This document shows, in pieces, positions 18,715 to 27,459 of a stretch of DNA of 64,000 nucleotides. The DNA comes from Desulfitobacterium metallireducens DSM 15288. GTDB taxonomy: Bacteria; Bacillota; Desulfitobacteriia; Desulfitobacteriales; Desulfitobacteriaceae. Location of the stretch: the NCBI RefSeq assembly GCF_000231405.2, contig NZ_CP007032.1:1-64000 (forward strand). The letters are read 5' to 3'. The translations under genes and the position numbers were made by a program. Position 1 is the stretch's first letter, and every line of letters begins with the position of its first letter. The notes beneath the pieces were generated by a model. That model saw nothing but the letters and a program-made list of their open reading frames with translations, did no database searches and had not been told where the DNA came from.

Positions 18715-18969
18715 ATGACTTTTTTGTTTTTAGGTCTTTTTGTTGTTTTGATGGGACTAGTTGTTCGCACGAGCTTAGGAAAGCCTAATTTATTGCTTAA
18801 ATTGTCGATTCATATTCTTGGTGGTATTGTGGGATTATGGATCTTTGATCTTATTTTAAGTGTCTTAGGTTTTGGAATTCCGATTAATATATTTACAATT
18901 TTTATTGTAGGGTTATTAGGTTTCCCAGGTGTTTTAGCACTTGCTGGGCTTCAGGCATTTGGAATTTAA
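18715..18969 (+). CDS. bofA: BofA-family membrane protein (pro-sigma-K processing inhibitor)
   Basis: This 84-residue protein has two or three hydrophobic segments and ends in the conserved NIFTIFIVGLLGFPGVLAL pattern of BofA. In B. subtilis BofA with SpoIVFA holds the SpoIVFB protease inactive in the forespore outer membrane until sigma-K is needed. The ATG at 18715 follows AAAGGAGG at 18700-18707; an upstream in-frame ATG at 18694 precedes that site and is not used. The recR-bofA neighbourhood matches Bacillus. Confidence 0.88.
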   Translation: MTFLFLGLFVVLMGLVVRTSLGKPNLLLKLSIHILGGIVGLWIFDLILSVLGFGIPINIFTIFIVGLLGFPGVLALAGLQAFGI

Positions 18970-18993
18970 TTATGTATACATTTTCACACACCC

Positions 18994-19023
18994 TTGACTA
19001 ATGAAACACGTGAAGGGTATACT
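18994..19023 (+). promoter_or_regulatory. Sigma-A promoter upstream of the PFOR gene
   Basis: TTGACT (18994-18999), an 18-base spacer and TATACT (19018-19023). A terminator follows only 15 bases later. Confidence 0.65.
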
Positions 19024-19038
19024 GAGACTAAAGAAAAA

Positions 19039-19087
19039 GGGGACTATTCAGGAATGACCAGAATAGTGCCCTAATCTGTTTTTTTGG
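19039..19087 (+). terminator. Leader terminator (attenuator or small-RNA end) before PFOR
   Basis: GGGGACTATTC (19039-19049) pairs with GAATAGTGCCC (19061-19071), one mismatch, followed by ATCTG and seven T. It sits between a promoter and the PFOR gene. Confidence 0.6.
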
Positions 19088-19217
19088 GGTTCTTTTATGA
19101 AAATTCTATCTATTTCAACAATATATGCATTATACATATAACTTAGAATTTAGGGGATAGAAAGAAACCTTAGAACCCTATAATTAAATTTTTCACATTT
19201 TAAGGAGGATGTATCCA

Positions 19218-22200
19218 ATGGCAAAAATGAAAACCATGGATGGTAATGAAGCGGCAGCACATGCGTCGTATGCGTTTACAGAAGTCGCAACCATCTTCCC
19301 CATCACGCCTTCTTCGACGATGGCCGAATTTGTAGACGAATGGGCTGCTCATGACAAGAAGAACATTTTTGGACAGGCTGTTAAGGTTGTAGAAATGCAA
19401 TCTGAAGCTGGTGCTGCTGGTGCGGTTCATGGCTCTCTCCAAGCAGGTGCGTTGACAACTACATATACAGCTTCTCAAGGTTTACTCCTCATGATTCCAA
19501 ACATGTATAAAATAGCTGGAGAATTACTGCCATGCGTTTTCCATGTTAGTGCACGTGCTTTAGCAACTCATGCGCTTTCTATTTTTGGCGATCATCAAGA
19601 CGTTATGTCTGTTCGGGCTACTGGCTTTGCTCAACTTGCTTCTAATAGTGTTCAAGAAGCCCTAGATTTAGGATTTATTGCTCATTTAGCTACGATTAAA
19701 GCACGTGTTCCGTTCGTCCATTTCTTCGATGGTTTCCGGACATCCCATGAAATTCAAAAGATTGAAGTCACAGATTATGAAGATGTTGCTAAACTCTTAG
19801 ACCGTGATGCTGTTGCAGAATTTAAGGCTCGTGCCTTGAATCCGGAACATCCTGTACTTCGCGGTTCTGCTCAAAACCCGGATATTTATTTCCAAGGCCG
19901 TGAAGCTTCAAACAGCTTCTATGAGGCAATCCCAGATATTGTTGAGCATTATATGCAAGAATACAAAAAAATCACGGGCCGTGAATATCATCCTTTCCAA
20001 TATTATGGTGCTGAAGATGCTGACCGTGTCATCATTGCCATGGGTTCCGTCTGCGATACCATTGAAGAAACAATCGATTATTTGATGGCTAAAGGAGAAA
20101 AAGTTGGGGTTATTAAAGTTCACCTCTTCCGCCCGTTCTCCGCTAAATATTTATTCAACGTTTTACCGAAAACGGTGAAGAAGATTGCAGTTCTTGATCG
20201 TACAAAAGAACCTGGTTCTGCAGGTGAACCTCTCTATCTTGATATCAAAGATGCGTTCTATACAAGTGAAGTGCGTCCGGTAATTGTGGGTGGACGTTAT
20301 GGTTTAGGTTCTAAAGACACTACACCTTCTCAAATCTTGGCTGTCTATAAAAACCTTAATGCAGCAGAACCTAAAAACAGTTTCACCATCGGAATTATCG
20401 ATGATGTAACCCATTTATCCTTGCCTGAAGATGAATTCATTGATACAGCACCGGAAGGAACAATTTCTTGTAAATTCTGGGGGTTGGGTTCTGATGGTAC
20501 AGTCGGTGCGAATAAACAAGCCATCAAAATTATTGGTGACCACACCGATATGTCTGCTCAAGCCTATTTCCAATATGATAGTAAGAAATCTGGAGGTACT
20601 ACGATTTCTCACGTTCGTTTTGGTAAGAAAGCGATTAAATCTCCCTATTATGTTATTGGGGCAGACTACATTGCTTGTCATAATCAAGCCTATGTTGGCC
20701 AATATGACTTAGTTAAAGGCTTGAAGAAGAACGGAACTTTCGTTCTTAACACGCAATGGAAACCGGAAGATCTGGAAGAAAAAATTCCTACTTCTTTAAA
20801 ACAATACCTTGCGAAAAATGATATCAACTTCTATATCATTGATGCTGTTTCAATTGGCCGTGAGATTGGTTTGGGTTCCCGTATCAATATGATCATGCAA
20901 GCGGCTTTCTTTAAGCTCGCTAACGTGATTCCTGTTGATGTAGCGATTGGCTACCTTAAAGAATCCGTTATTAAAGCTTATGGTAAAAAAGGTCAAAACA
21001 TTATTGACATGAATAATGCTGCGATTGATCGCGGAGTTGGTTCTCTCGTTAAGGTAGAAATCCCTGCTTCTTGGGCTACAGCAACGGACGCACAAGCAGA
21101 AGCTGCGGCAACCAAAGAATTACCGGATTTTGTCAAGAATCTTATGATTCCTATGAATGCACAAGAAGGAGATAGCCTTCCTGTCAGCGCTTTTGCTGGT
21201 ATTGAGGATGGTACAGTTCCTTCTGGCACTGCTGCGTATGAAAAACGTGGGATTGCTGTCATGGTTCCCGAATGGCAAATGGATAATTGTATCCAATGTA
21301 ACCAATGTTCCTATGTCTGCCCGCATGCTGCAATTCGTCCTTTCTTAATGAATGAAGAAGAAGCAGCTCAAGCCCCTGCAACCTTTGCTGGCAAAAAGGC
21401 GATCGGTAAAGAAGCAGAAGGTCTCCAATTCCGTATTCAAGTGGACACACTCGATTGCACTGGTTGTGGAAACTGTGCTGAAATCTGTCCATCTAAGGAA
21501 AAATCTCTTGTTATGAAGCTTGCACCAGAGCAAATTGAAGCTCAAGCAGATAACTGGGAATTTGCACTTACGCTTTCCGATAAGAGCAAACGTTTTGACT
21601 TATTCACAGTTAAGAATAGTCAATTTGCACAACCTCTTCTCGAATTCAATGGTGCTTGCCCAGGTTGCGGTGAAACGATGAATGTTAAGCTTCTCACCCA
21701 ACTCTTTGGTGATCGTATGATGATTGCTAATGCAACAGGTTGTAGCTCCATTTGGGGCGGTAGTTCACCTTCCGTTCCTTATACCACGAACAAAGAAGGT
21801 AAAGGTCCAAGCTGGGCAAACTCTCTGTTCGAAGATAATGCTGAGTTCGGTTATGGTATGTATCTTGGTGTTCGTCAACAACGTGATAAAGTAGCACAAT
21901 TGATGACCGAAGCTATCGCTACTGATATCAGCGCTGAGCTTAAAGAAGCTTTCCAAGAGTGGATTAAGAGTATGAATGATGGCGATGAATCCAAAGTAGC
22001 ATCGGCTAAGGTTCTTGCTCTTCTGAATAACTACGAAGGAGACAATGGTCTTCTCAAAGATATCTACGCTCGTAAAGATCAATTCGTTAAAAAATCACAA
22101 TGGATCGTCGGTGGAGATGGCTGGGCTTATGATATCGGTTACGGCGGTTTAGACCATGTTCTTGCTTCAGGCGATGATGTGAATATTCTTGTTATGGATA

Positions 22201-22748
22201 CTGAAGTATATTCCAACACCGGCGGACAATCCTCTAAAGCAACACCACGTGCTGCTGTAGCTAAGTTCGCTGCTGCTGGTAAGAAGATCCGCAAAAAAGA
22301 CCTGGGTATGATGGCTATGAGTTATGGTTATGTTTATGTCGCCCAAATTGCAATTGGGGCAAACATGGCTCAAGCGCTTAAAGCGATTAAAGAAGCAGAA
22401 GCATACAAGGGACCTTCACTTATTATTGCTTATGCACCTTGTATTAACCATGGTCTTAAAGTAGGAATGTCTAAGAGCTTAAATGAATCTAAAAATGCCG
22501 TTGAATCGGGTTATTGGCATCTCTATCGCTTCAACCCGGATCTTGAAGATCAAGGTAAGAATCCATTCGCGTTGGATTCCAAAGAACCAACTAAACCTTT
22601 CCGTGACTTCATCATGGGCGAGGTTCGTTACACCTCCTTGCTGAAAACCTTCCCAGAAACTGCTGAGGAACTCTTTAACGGCGCTGAGAAGTATGCAAAG
22701 GTTCGTTATGACTCTTACAAACGTCTTGCAGATCAAAAGTGGGACTAA
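19218..22748 (+). CDS. nifJ: Pyruvate:ferredoxin (flavodoxin) oxidoreductase, homodimeric
   Basis: PFOR converts pyruvate and CoA to acetyl-CoA, CO2 and reduced ferredoxin; it is the central pyruvate enzyme of anaerobes. The 1176-residue single chain has the N-terminal TPP pyrimidine-binding domain (FPITPSSTMAE) and a CoA-binding/transketolase-like domain. Two [4Fe-4S] ferredoxin motifs follow (CIQCNQCSYVCP near residue 691 and CTGCGNCAEICP near 747). The C-terminal domain binds TPP diphosphate and a proximal cluster (GACPGCGET near 812 and GDGWAYDIGYGG near 966). ATG 19218 is chosen because AAGGAGG ends at 19208; the ATG at 19209 overlaps that site. Codon choice looks optimised, consistent with high expression. 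The symbol is the usual database name and does not imply nitrogen fixation. Confidence 0.97.
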   Translation: MAKMKTMDGNEAAAHASYAFTEVATIFPITPSSTMAEFVDEWAAHDKKNIFGQAVKVVEMQSEAGAAGAVHGSLQAGALTTTYTASQGLLLMIPNMYKIAGELLPCVFHVSARALATHALSIFGDHQDVMSVRATGFAQLASNSVQEALDLGFIAHLATIKARVPFVHFFDGFRTSHEIQKIEVTDYEDVAKLLDRDAVAEFKARALNPEHPVLRGSAQNPDIYFQGREASNSFYEAIPDIVEHYMQEYKKITGREYHPFQYYGAEDADRVIIAMGSVCDTIEETIDYLMAKGEKVGVIKVHLFRPFSAKYLFNVLPKTVKKIAVLDRTKEPGSAGEPLYLDIKDAFYTSEVRPVIVGGRYGLGSKDTTPSQILAVYKNLNAAEPKNSFTIGIIDDVTHLSLPEDEFIDTAPEGTISCKFWGLGSDGTVGANKQAIKIIGDHTDMSAQAYFQYDSKKSGGTTISHVRFGKKAIKSPYYVIGADYIACHNQAYVGQYDLVKGLKKNGTFVLNTQWKPEDLEEKIPTSLKQYLAKNDINFYIIDAVSIGREIGLGSRINMIMQAAFFKLANVIPVDVAIGYLKESVIKAYGKKGQNIIDMNNAAIDRGVGSLVKVEIPASWATATDAQAEAAATKELPDFVKNLMIPMNAQEGDSLPVSAFAGIEDGTVPSGTAAYEKRGIAVMVPEWQMDNCIQCNQCSYVCPHAAIRPFLMNEEEAAQAPATFAGKKAIGKEAEGLQFRIQVDTLDCTGCGNCAEICPSKEKSLVMKLAPEQIEAQADNWEFALTLSDKSKRFDLFTVKNSQFAQPLLEFNGACPGCGETMNVKLLTQLFGDRMMIANATGCSSIWGGSSPSVPYTTNKEGKGPSWANSLFEDNAEFGYGMYLGVRQQRDKVAQLMTEAIATDISAELKEAFQEWIKSMNDGDESKVASAKVLALLNNYEGDNGLLKDIYARKDQFVKKSQWIVGGDGWAYDIGYGGLDHVLASGDDVNILVMDTEVYSNTGGQSSKATPRAAVAKFAAAGKKIRKKDLGMMAMSYGYVYVAQIAIGANMAQALKAIKEAEAYKGPSLIIAYAPCINHGLKVGMSKSLNESKNAVESGYWHLYRFNPDLEDQGKNPFALDSKEPTKPFRDFIMGEVRYTSLLKTFPETAEELFNGAEKYAKVRYDSYKRLADQKWD

Positions 22749-22782
22749 GAAACTTAATTCAATATGATTTTTTCGAATTTTG

Positions 22783-22811
22783 AGAGTGGGTATTTCCCAC
22801 TCTTTTTTTTT
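22783..22811 (+). terminator. Terminator of the PFOR gene
   Basis: AGAGTGGG, a 4-nt loop and CCCACTCT followed by nine T. Confidence 0.93.
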
Positions 22812-22849
22812 GCTGACTGATATGGGTTAAAAATTGGGTTTGAAAGACC

Positions 22850-23113
22850 AGGGGCTGTTGAAATTAACAGCCCCTTTCTTTTCCTCCCAAAAGACCCTCA
22901 AGCGTAGCCTCACGCACAGGAGTGAACGATTTGCGAGGAGGAACGGTTTAACGCACGAGGCTTGCGTGGGTTAACGGCGCCACTGGACTTGGCCATGGAA
23001 GGCCTGATGTCGCGGGTGCATGGACGCATAGGAGCGACTCACATCAGGTCGAGTTCCTGAGTGTTGAGTGAACGGATGCACGTGAAGCTACACGACCATC
23101 AATTGTGCAGGCC
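22850..23113. repeat. Structured intergenic repeat element, copy A
   Basis: This ~265-bp element opens with the hairpin AGGGGCTGTT / AACAGCCCCT. It shares several blocks in the same order with 37741-37999: CAAAAGACCC, AAGCGTAG, AGTGAACGATT, GAGTGAACGGAT and CTACACGACCAT. No coding frame is evident. It fills most of the 487-bp gap between PFOR and the ger operon. Confidence 0.65.
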
Positions 23114-23181
23114 TTTTTTTACCGAGTGTTGACCTTAAAGGGGTCTCTGGCTTGTTCAGCGATTCAGGAGGCTAGAAACAG

Positions 23182-23214
23182 ATGCATAACGAGCAGGAAC
23201 TTCGCGAAAGATAA
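23182..23214 (+). other. Ten-codon leader ORF before gerA (tentative)
   Basis: An AGGAGG at 23167-23172 is followed by ATG and ten sense codons (MHNEQELRER) ending 21 bases before the gerA TTG start. It may be a leader peptide or chance. Confidence 0.2.
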
Positions 23215-23235
23215 GCTAGATGAGGGGGAATCGTT

Positions 23236-24810
23236 TTGAAAAGTTGGCTAAAAATGATTAAGGATCTTACCCTAAGACCCCATACTCGAAGAATTCGCAA
23301 GCCTCCAGTTTTGCCGATTGATCAGGAGCGTGAAAAACCTTTATCCTACAAAATAATCCGGGAAGAACTTGAAAAAAGTAGTGACATTGTCTTCCGGGAG
23401 TTTAGTTTACGGGCGCAAGAGGAAATCCCATGTGAGCTTGTCGTTGTTGATGGACTGATTGATAAGTCTATCTTAAATGACTTTATTCTTCGAGTCCTGA
23501 TGGTGGATTTGCAGTTAGATCCTGACATAAAAAAGCTAACGCAAAACAATATTATCGATAATGTACTAATACGTTTAGCACCGGCCAATGAAATAAAGAA
23601 AATTGATAAGATGGGAGAGGCTCTTGATGGCATTTTATCAGGAGATGCTGTTCTCTTTTTTGAGAATCTATCGGAAGCTTTGGTTATCGGAGCAAGAGGT
23701 TGGGCCTCGCGAGCTGTTTCCGAGCCCCAGATTGAGTCGTCCATCCGGGGGCCTCAGGAAGGGTTTACAGAAACGCTGCGAACGAATACGTCCTTACTCA
23801 GAAGAAGAATTAAGCATCCCTCTCTGCGAATCGTTTCCCTAAAGCTTGGGGATTTGACCCACACGGATGTCGTCGTTTGTTATGTTGATAAAATTGTGAA
23901 CTCTGATGTTTTATCCGAAGTCCTTCGACGTTTGAGTCGGATAAAAGTGGATGGGGTAGTTGCTGGTGATTCCATTGAGGAAATGATTGAAGATTCACCC
24001 TACTCTTCCTTTCCCACGGTTTATCATACAGAACGACCTGATGTCATTACAGCAAATTTGTTAGAGGGTCGGGTAGCAATTATGGCTGATGGAACACCAA
24101 CCGCATTGCTTGTCCCAATTACTTTGTCAAAGTTGATGCAAGTGAATGAAGATTATTATGAACGGGCCATGATAATTATCCTAATCCGCTTTGTTCGCTA
24201 TTTAGGTGCGACCGTTTCAGTCCTTGCACCGAGCATCTATATTGCAGTTACAACCTTTCATCAGGAGATTTTACCGACCTCTTTAGCGTTGAGCATTGCA
24301 GCGGGACGCGAGGGAGTACCTTTTCCGGCTTTAGGAGAGGCATTGCTTATGACGTTAAGCTTGGAAATTCTTCAAGAAGCGGGGCTTCGCCTACCGAAAC
24401 CGGTTGGACAGACGATAGGGATTGTTGGGGCCTTGGTAATTGGGGATGCAGCAGTAAAGGCGAGTCTCGTGAGCCCTCTGATGGTCATTGTCATTGGGAT
24501 TACTGCCGTTGCAAGTTATACGATTCCTGCTTATGATTTAGGAATTGCTGTCCGTCTCATCCGATTTCCGCTAATGCTATTAGCTGGAACAATGGGTTTT
24601 TACGGAGTGGGAGTGGGGCTTTATGCTGGACTTATTCATGTATTAAGTATTCGTTCTTTTGGGGTTCCCTATTTAAGCCCTATTGCTCCTCTAAGAATTC
24701 GTGCATTATTACAAGATACATTTGCTAGAGCTCCTTGGTGGGCGATGAAGAGGAGACCTGAACTGATTGATGTAGAAGACCCTAATTCGAGTTCAGGGGG
24801 GACAAAATAG
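23236..24810 (+). CDS. gerA: Spore germinant receptor subunit A (GerA family)
   Basis: GerA-type subunits form, with GerB and GerC, the inner spore-membrane receptor that senses germinants. The 524-residue protein has a soluble N-terminal domain (about residues 1-300; ERPDVITANLLEGRVAIMADG is typical) followed by several membrane helices. A conserved segment near residues 344-375 includes SIYIAVTTFHQEILP. The C-terminal tail is cytosolic. The start is TTG at 23236 after GAGGGGG. The gene abuts gerB directly (TAG then ATG). The germinant cannot be predicted. Confidence 0.93.
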   Translation: MKSWLKMIKDLTLRPHTRRIRKPPVLPIDQEREKPLSYKIIREELEKSSDIVFREFSLRAQEEIPCELVVVDGLIDKSILNDFILRVLMVDLQLDPDIKKLTQNNIIDNVLIRLAPANEIKKIDKMGEALDGILSGDAVLFFENLSEALVIGARGWASRAVSEPQIESSIRGPQEGFTETLRTNTSLLRRRIKHPSLRIVSLKLGDLTHTDVVVCYVDKIVNSDVLSEVLRRLSRIKVDGVVAGDSIEEMIEDSPYSSFPTVYHTERPDVITANLLEGRVAIMADGTPTALLVPITLSKLMQVNEDYYERAMIIILIRFVRYLGATVSVLAPSIYIAVTTFHQEILPTSLALSIAAGREGVPFPALGEALLMTLSLEILQEAGLRLPKPVGQTIGIVGALVIGDAAVKASLVSPLMVIVIGITAVASYTIPAYDLGIAVRLIRFPLMLLAGTMGFYGVGVGLYAGLIHVLSIRSFGVPYLSPIAPLRIRALLQDTFARAPWWAMKRRPELIDVEDPNSSSGGTK

Positions 24811-25920
24811 ATGGAGAGAATTTCTACTCATCAATTCCTGATGTTGGGTGCAGGCGTTACCTTAGGAACGACTTTTTTACCCGTAGGGACAGTTGTAACA
24901 AGTTTGGCAGGGCGTGACGGCTGGATGGCAGTTATTCCCGCGTTTCTTTTTGGTCTTCCCTTCGGCCTCATGGTACTGTCTTTAGCTGAAAGATATCCTC
25001 AAAAAAATCTCATTCAGATTACCGAGCAAGTTCTTGGCAAGTGGATCGGTAAAATTTTTGGAATTTTGGTATGCGTGATTGCTGCATATTTTGGAGGAAT
25101 GATTGTTGGACAAGGTATCGATATGTTTTCCCGTTCAATTTTACCGGTGACCCCACGTTGGGTCTTTATTTTCGCTGGGTTGCCATTGATCTTAATGATG
25201 GTCTATGCCGGACTTGAGGTCCTAGCTCGCTTCTCAGAGATTGTTTTTCCAATATTGGTGTTAGCCTTAGTGGGGACAGCTCTTTTATCAATTCCACGTT
25301 TTGAGCCGGGAGAGCTTTTCCCGTTTCTCGAGAATGGGTTTAAACCCGTATTATATGGAGTTGTTGAGATAATTCCCTGGCCGATGGAATTTATTCTGTT
25401 TTTAGGAGGCCTTTTAGAATTTTTACCTACAAGTCAACAAGAAATTAAACAAATGAGGATAAAGTTGGGGTACATTTTCCTACTCGTAGGGTTTATCGAT
25501 ATGCTGATTACTCTTGTCGAAATTTGGGTTTTTGGTCCCACTGAGACTGCACGACAAACCTATGGATTGCTGACGCTTGGTAAAATGATCGAAATTTCCC
25601 GGACGATTTCGGGAATAGAGTCTATTTTTATGATGTTTTGGATGGGAGCAAGCATAATAAAAATATCGGCTTTTTATTTCCTTGCGTGGTGGGGAGTTCA
25701 GTCTGTGTTCAAAGTCAAACGGTGGGTCGCCCATGCCCTAATAATTCCTATTTTTATGGTTGTTTCCTGGACTTCAGTCCGAGGAGCCGATATCTTAATT
25801 GCAATTGTTCAAGCGGATCGCTACCTTATTTTGCCATTAGCACTGGTATGGATACTCCTACTCTGGGGGGTGAGCACGTGGAAGCAAAGAAAACAAAGAC
25901 AATCTTCAAACGGGTGCTAA
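24811..25920 (+). CDS. gerB: Spore germinant receptor subunit B (GerB, APC-superfamily permease)
   Basis: The 369-residue integral membrane protein has about ten helices and belongs to the amino-acid-permease-like GerB family. It shows the family N-terminus (ISTHQFLMLGAGVTLGTTFL) and ends with a basic tail. GerB subunits are thought to bind the germinant. The ATG follows the gerA stop without a gap. The 3' end overlaps gerC by 43 bases in a different frame, a normal compact Ger operon. Confidence 0.93.
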   Translation: MERISTHQFLMLGAGVTLGTTFLPVGTVVTSLAGRDGWMAVIPAFLFGLPFGLMVLSLAERYPQKNLIQITEQVLGKWIGKIFGILVCVIAAYFGGMIVGQGIDMFSRSILPVTPRWVFIFAGLPLILMMVYAGLEVLARFSEIVFPILVLALVGTALLSIPRFEPGELFPFLENGFKPVLYGVVEIIPWPMEFILFLGGLLEFLPTSQQEIKQMRIKLGYIFLLVGFIDMLITLVEIWVFGPTETARQTYGLLTLGKMIEISRTISGIESIFMMFWMGASIIKISAFYFLAWWGVQSVFKVKRWVAHALIIPIFMVVSWTSVRGADILIAIVQADRYLILPLALVWILLLWGVSTWKQRKQRQSSNGC

Positions 25921-27104
25921 TTTTTCTTCTCATCTTTTCTGTTTTTTTTCTTGAAGGATGCTGGGGGAAAAGGGAAGTTGAGCAACTGGCTTTCGTTATC
26001 GGTCTTGGAATTGATCAAGGGGAAAAACCCGGAGATATTATCTTGACCTACCAAATGGCTCAGCCTAAAAAGGGGGGGCAAAGTGGCGCGGAGATTAATA
26101 ATTGGACACTTACCACAGAAGTGACCCATGCTCCACTTAGTGAAGATAAATTATATGAAATTCTTGATCGCCATCCCTTTCTAGGAACGACTAAAGTATT
26201 GATCATTGGCGAGGAACTGGCGAAATCAGGGATCGGTTCTATGATTGATTCATTTCAAAGGTTTTATCAGTTTAGGAGAACAATGTATTTGCTCGTGGCA
26301 AAAGGGAAGGCCAAAGATATTCTGAATACTAAGCTTCGTAATGATCAGTTACCTTCCTTAAGTCTTGCGGGTAGGATTGACGAAAGTAAAGGTGTCTCTA
26401 CCTATCCAGTCATAAGGATTGGGCACTATCTTACCTTATTATCTCGGGAAGGACAAACCCCGATTGTTCCCATTGTGGATCGGCTACAACCAGGAGAGGG
26501 CGGAATTGATTACAAAGGGAGTGAGGGTGGAGAGGCGGAGGAACTTCAGATCGAGGGGGCTGGGGTATTTCGTGGGGATAAAATCATTAGTTATTTATCA
26601 GACCAAGAAACAAAAGGATTTATGTGGTTAGAGAATTTAATAGGTATCCGCTTTATCGGTACAGAGGAAATAAACGGGATCAGTCTTACGGCGAAGGTCA
26701 CGAGTTCAAAAGCAAAATATAGTGTAACTCAGGATGAAAAGGGCCTACGTTTCAGTTATCAGCTCAAGGCGAAAGCAACTATCGATGATATCAAAGGCAG
26801 CCAGCCTCCGATGTCTGTTGAAGAATGGGGTACGTTTTCAAGAGATGCTGAAAAAGCAGTGGCTCAAGCGATTGAAAAGGAATGTCGGTCAGCTATTAGT
26901 AAAGATAAAGAGATTCCTAACGATTTTCTAGGAATAGGCCGTCATATCGAACAGAAGAATCCGAGTTTATGGAAAGAAGTTCGTAATCATTGGGAAAATA
27001 CGCTGCAGGAGTTACCCGTTGACATTGAGGTAGAGGTCGTCATTGAGAACAGTGGGGTTGGGCGCAATAGTCCGGTTAGCCCAAAAGAAACTCGGCAAGA
27101 ATAG
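25878..27104 (+). CDS. gerC: Spore germinant receptor subunit C (GerC lipoprotein)
   Basis: The 408-residue protein begins with a basic, hydrophobic signal ending in the lipobox LEGC (about residues 25-28), so it is a lipoprotein of the inner spore membrane. Family features follow: CWGKREVEQLAFVIGLGID, HPFLGTTKVLIIGEELAKSG and the C-terminal GIGRHIEQKNPSLWKE. The start is GTG at 25878 after GGGGGG; upstream in-frame sequence back to 25638 lies inside gerB and is not part of the protein. The three genes form one operon just before gin. Confidence 0.92.
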   Translation: MEAKKTKTIFKRVLIFLLIFSVFFLEGCWGKREVEQLAFVIGLGIDQGEKPGDIILTYQMAQPKKGGQSGAEINNWTLTTEVTHAPLSEDKLYEILDRHPFLGTTKVLIIGEELAKSGIGSMIDSFQRFYQFRRTMYLLVAKGKAKDILNTKLRNDQLPSLSLAGRIDESKGVSTYPVIRIGHYLTLLSREGQTPIVPIVDRLQPGEGGIDYKGSEGGEAEELQIEGAGVFRGDKIISYLSDQETKGFMWLENLIGIRFIGTEEINGISLTAKVTSSKAKYSVTQDEKGLRFSYQLKAKATIDDIKGSQPPMSVEEWGTFSRDAEKAVAQAIEKECRSAISKDKEIPNDFLGIGRHIEQKNPSLWKEVRNHWENTLQELPVDIEVEVVIENSGVGRNSPVSPKETRQE

Positions 27105-27150
27105 ATTGAGGGCGAATTCTTGATTTAGATTAATGAAAGGAGAAAGATTC

Positions 27151-27339
27151 ATGAATTCTCAAGTCTTGCCGCGTTGTAAATGCTGTCAGGAGGTCCCGAT
27201 TCAGGGGCTATATGATGGGATTCGAATTCAAGGGGTACTCTTTTGTTCAGAATGTTGCCATAGAATAGCTATGAGTTCAAACAGTTCAATTTTTTATCAA
27301 AGATTTTTTAGGGAAATAAAGAATACTCTTTTCCTATGA
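27151..27339 (+). CDS. csfB: Sigma-G inhibitor Gin (CsfB family)
   Basis: This 62-residue protein carries cysteine clusters CKCC (residues 9-12) and CSECC (32-36), the zinc-binding pattern of Gin. In B. subtilis Gin, made under sigma-F, binds sigma-G (and sigma-E) to prevent early or misplaced activity. The ATG at 27151 follows AAAGGAG at 27137-27143. The gene lies in the bofA-csfB-decarboxylase order seen in Bacillus, interrupted here by PFOR and the ger operon. Confidence 0.82.
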   Translation: MNSQVLPRCKCCQEVPIQGLYDGIRIQGVLFCSECCHRIAMSSNSSIFYQRFFREIKNTLFL

Positions 27340-27459
27340 GACTTTTGGGGTTCTTTGGTTCTTTTTAAATAAGGTAAGGGTTGTTTTGGACTAGATGAAT
27401 CTTCAAATAAGATGTGATACAATAAAAGGAAATACCTCTTAAATAAAAGAACTGGGGGA

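Noticed and set aside
20345-22736. Many 60-100-codon frames on the minus strand within PFOR
   Set aside because: They are shadows of a gene with strong codon bias and have no ribosome-binding sites or family resemblance.
25638-25877. Longer GerC reading frame beginning inside gerB
   Set aside because: The extra 80 residues are low-quality sequence in a different frame of gerB; GTG 25878 gives a proper lipoprotein signal.
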